Below, piece by piece: positions 61,620 through 64,000 of a DNA stretch of 64,000 nucleotides. Made by a program: the position numbers and the translations under genes. The notes under the pieces are model-generated. The model did no database searches. It saw nothing but the letters and a program-made list of their open reading frames with translations, and was not told the DNA's origin. Origin of the DNA: Vibrio penaeicida (GTDB lineage Bacteria; Pseudomonadota; Gammaproteobacteria; Enterobacterales; Vibrionaceae). Where the stretch lies: assembly GCF_002933855.1 (NCBI RefSeq), contig NZ_BFAQ01000012.1, positions 56,245 through 120,244 on the forward strand. The letters are read 5' to 3'. Within the stretch, counting starts at the first letter, position 1. Each line of letters starts with the position of its first letter.

Positions 61620-62519
61620 ATGTCTGACAGTAGCTGGTTAACCAGTTTCCCAGAAATGGATCGCGCTGACCTTAGAACGATTCGCAAAACATTAGATGGG
61701 GCTTACAAAGAGTTTTCCCGTGAATACGGTGACTTGATTGAAGCTATTTTTGACCCTCTTCTCTCTTTTCTAATCTGGTTTGAAAAACTCCTCATCTCGA
61801 CCCCATGGTTTGTTGTACTCGCAGTGTGCACAGGGCTGGTCTATCTCGCGAGTCGTTCCTGGAAGTTAACGATAGGGTGCGCCGTTTCGCTCTTGCTTAT
61901 TGGGTATTTCGGCATGTGGGAAAACACCATGCGAACACTCAGTATTATCACCGTCTGTACGGCGCTCGCGATTATAATAGGTATACCGATAGGTATTGCT
62001 ATGGCACGCTCTAACAAGGTGCAATCGGTCGTTACACCACTTCTTGATGTTATGCAGACGATGCCTGCATTCGTTTATCTCATTCCTGTCGTTATGCTTT
62101 TGGGTATTGGTAAAATCCCGGGTCTTATTGCCGTAATTATTTACGCGATACCACCCGTTATTAGGCTAACCAATCTCGGTATCCGTCTTGTGGATAGCGA
62201 AGTGTTGGAAGCGGCTACAGCCTTTGGTGCGAACCGCTCTCAACGTTTATGGGGAGTTCAGCTTCCGCTAGCGATGCCAACAATTATGGCCGGTATTAAC
62301 CAAACCATCATGATGGCACTTTCAATGGTGGTTATCGCTTCGATGATAGGGGTTAAAGGATTGGGTCAACCTGTTCTTAAGTCGATTACCAACCAGTACT
62401 TCACTTTAGGGCTTCTGAACGGCTTTGCCATCGTTGCCTTGGCCATTCTGTTTGACCGATCTTCACAAGCTTATGCAAAACGTACCCAAGCACACCTAGG
62501 AGGGCTTAAGCATGACTAA
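61620..62519 (+). CDS. proW: Glycine betaine/proline ABC transporter permease
   Basis: A 299-residue inner-membrane permease with seven predicted helices and a cytoplasmic N-terminus. ARSNKVQSVVTPLLDVMQTMPAFVYLIP near residue 128 and the EAA loop SEVLEAATAFGANRSQRLWGVQLP near 192 are typical of ProW/OpuAB. AAAGGA precedes the ATG. The stop overlaps proV by eight bases. Confidence 0.93.
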   Translation: MSDSSWLTSFPEMDRADLRTIRKTLDGAYKEFSREYGDLIEAIFDPLLSFLIWFEKLLISTPWFVVLAVCTGLVYLASRSWKLTIGCAVSLLLIGYFGMWENTMRTLSIITVCTALAIIIGIPIGIAMARSNKVQSVVTPLLDVMQTMPAFVYLIPVVMLLGIGKIPGLIAVIIYAIPPVIRLTNLGIRLVDSEVLEAATAFGANRSQRLWGVQLPLAMPTIMAGINQTIMMALSMVVIASMIGVKGLGQPVLKSITNQYFTLGLLNGFAIVALAILFDRSSQAYAKRTQAHLGGLKHD

Positions 62520-63738
62520 GCCACTCATCGAAATCAGCGATTTGTCGAAAGTTTTTGGCTCTAACCCAATGTCTGTGGTTAAGCGAGTTGAAAATGGTGA
62601 TTCAAAAGACGACATCTTAGCGGAAACCGGTCACACCGTTGGTTTAAGAGACATCAACCTTAAGATCAACAAAGGCGAGATATTCGTCATTATGGGGTTA
62701 TCTGGGTCGGGTAAATCCACACTTATTCGTCACTTCAACCGACTGATTGACCCTACACAAGGGAAGATCATGGTAGAAGGCATCGATGTGATGAGCTTAG
62801 ATACCAAAGAATTAGAAGACTTCCGTAGGCATAAAATGTCGATGGTTTTCCAGCGTTTTGGTTTATTGCCCCACAGAACCGTTGTTGATAACGTCGCTTA
62901 CGGTTTGGAAGTACAGAAAGTTGATAAAGCACAACGTATCGATAAAGCCACTGAATGGCTAGAAACCGTTGGCTTAAAAGGGTACGAAAAGCAGTATCCT
63001 GCCCAGCTTTCTGGTGGTCAGCAGCAGCGTGTTGGTTTGGCTCGCGCGTTATGTACCGATGCTGAAATCTTGCTGATGGATGAGGCTTTCTCTGCACTCG
63101 ATCCGTTGATTCGTAGTGAAATGCAAGATCAGCTTATTGAATTACAAGAAAAATTGCACAAAACCATCATCTTCATTACTCATGATTTGGATGAGGCACT
63201 TCGCCTTGGCGATCGTATCGCTATTCTAAAGGATGGCGTGCTCGTGCAAGAAGGTGCGCCAGAGGAAATTCTTCTGCACCCAGCAGATGAATACGTTGAA
63301 GCCTTCGTAAAAGACGTTAACCGTGCTCGTGCGCTAACCGTGGAAACCGTGATGCAGCCGCCGGCTTATCGTGTTTCTGCCAAAACGATCGAAGAAGCAC
63401 TCATTCAAATGAAACAGCTTAAGAATGAATATGCTTACCACGTAACGGATGAAGGCTATCAAGGTTTACTAACCCAAGAAGGTTTGAAAGACGCTGCTGC
63501 TATGAAGGACAGAACCGACATTTGTGAAGAAATCTACGAATCGGTGCCTTCTATATCTCCAGATGCCATTATCGAAGAAGTACTTCCAGAAACGATGTGT
63601 TGTGATTATTCACTGCCAGTTGTTGATGATGAAGGCAATCTGAAGGGAGAATTAGAGCGAAGCGCAGTTGCCGATATTTTTTCAGAAGCGTCTGAAGAAA
63701 ATGGGTTACAAGAACGCAAGTTAGCTGTGAACCTCTAA
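62512..63738 (+). CDS. proV: Glycine betaine/proline ABC transporter ATPase with CBS region
   Basis: A 408-residue ATPase. Walker A is GLSGSGKST near residue 63, signature LSGGQQQRVGLARAL near 168 and Walker B ILLMDEAFSALDPLIR near 188; the C-terminal part (280-400) is a CBS-pair region that in OpuA-type systems senses ionic strength. The N-terminal FGSNPMSVVKRVENGDSKDDILAETGHTVG insertion is normal for ProV. AGGAGG lies inside proW. Last gene of the operon. Confidence 0.94.
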   Translation: MTKPLIEISDLSKVFGSNPMSVVKRVENGDSKDDILAETGHTVGLRDINLKINKGEIFVIMGLSGSGKSTLIRHFNRLIDPTQGKIMVEGIDVMSLDTKELEDFRRHKMSMVFQRFGLLPHRTVVDNVAYGLEVQKVDKAQRIDKATEWLETVGLKGYEKQYPAQLSGGQQQRVGLARALCTDAEILLMDEAFSALDPLIRSEMQDQLIELQEKLHKTIIFITHDLDEALRLGDRIAILKDGVLVQEGAPEEILLHPADEYVEAFVKDVNRARALTVETVMQPPAYRVSAKTIEEALIQMKQLKNEYAYHVTDEGYQGLLTQEGLKDAAAMKDRTDICEEIYESVPSISPDAIIEEVLPETMCCDYSLPVVDDEGNLKGELERSAVADIFSEASEENGLQERKLAVNL

Positions 63739-63782
63739 CTGTTCGTTCAGGTACATTTTTAATGTTCTAACGTTTTAAGATT

Positions 63783-63811
63783 AAGCCGACGCATTTGTGT
63801 CGGCTTTTTTT
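63783..63811 (+). terminator. Rho-independent terminator after proV
   Basis: AAGCCGAC-GCATTTGT-GTCGGCTT followed by a T run ends the proXWV operon. Confidence 0.92.
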
Positions 63812-63922
63812 CGTATCTCAAAAATGCAAAAAAATTCTTTGGCGAACGTAATTGTTCCAAATTCCGGTCTATATTTGTATTGATAAGTTTATTATGGAAA
63901 GCTTATATAGACGAGGGCGAGG

Positions 63923-64000
63923 ATGTATTCAAATATTTACAAAACAGCCTTAAACACCCTTCCGGATGGTGTCTTGATCACAGACAGTACACGAGCTGTC
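63923..64000 (+). CDS. PAS-domain protein, 5' end only
   Basis: The first 26 codons of a gene cut by the window. GAGGGCGAGG precedes the ATG. The sequence TALNTLPDGVLITDSTRAV is a typical start of a PAS domain (L-P-D-G-V-L-I-T-D), as found in sensor kinases, sigma-54 activators and GGDEF/EAL proteins. Which output domain follows cannot be seen. Confidence 0.65.
   Translation, partial: MYSNIYKTALNTLPDGVLITDSTRAV

Overview
The window reads as a chromosomal segment of a marine gammaproteobacterium, most probably a Vibrio. The evidence is the moderate GC content, the VibH/VibF/ViuA/ViuB-type siderophore genes, the proX-proW-proV order, the many Fur boxes of vibrio type, and a TATACTC/GAGTATA palindromic intergenic element. 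No rRNA, tRNA, CRISPR array, integrase or transposase gene was seen.

Layout. 1-2.6 kb: a secreted ClpP-fold protein and an HD-GYP c-di-GMP phosphodiesterase. 2.6-9.8 kb: an amino-sugar module, with a GntR/HutC repressor, a HAD phosphatase and a small anchored protein on the minus strand. Divergent from it are a binding protein, two permeases, N-acetylmannosamine-6-P epimerase (NanE) and a sugar ABC ATPase. 9.9-15 kb: pirin, an EamA transporter, BluB and a PAS histidine kinase. 15.1-26.7 kb (minus strand): one complete urea uptake and urease operon, urtABCDE-ureD-ureAB(fused)-ureC-ureE-ureJ-ureF-ureG, with a candidate sigma-54 promoter before urtA. 26.9-28.5 kb: a periplasmic family-3 binding-like protein and a DUF3429-like membrane protein. 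28.5-56.2 kb: a Fur-box-rich catechol/phenol siderophore island. 56.3-60.1 kb: patatin phospholipase, GNAT, EEP phosphatase and an MFS transporter. 60.4-63.7 kb: a proX-proW-proV betaine/proline transporter. 63.9 kb to the end: the start of a PAS-domain gene, cut by the window.

The siderophore island is the most interesting part. A dedicated DAHP synthase and an isochorismate synthase feed a branch point. A PchB-type isochorismate pyruvate lyase makes salicylate; the isochorismatase (EntB/VibB) plus EntA make 2,3-dihydroxybenzoate (DHB). There are two aryl-AMP ligases: one has the residues diagnostic for DHB (Ser240/Val337 in DhbE numbering), the other the salicylate-type residues (Cys240/Ile337). 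There are also two aryl carrier proteins, one free-standing and one fused to the isochorismatase. A VibH-type amide synthase and a VibF equivalent split over two genes (Cy-Cy-A-degenerate carrier, and degenerate C-PCP-PCP-C) would assemble the product. A TonB receptor, a FepBDGC-type importer, a ViuB-type reductase and an EntD-type PPTase complete the system. The inferred product is a mixed salicylate/DHB polyamine-oxazoline siderophore of the vulnibactin type.

A second theme is short in-frame or intergenic tandem repeats (8, 15, 18, 19 and about 20 bp units) scattered over unrelated genes.
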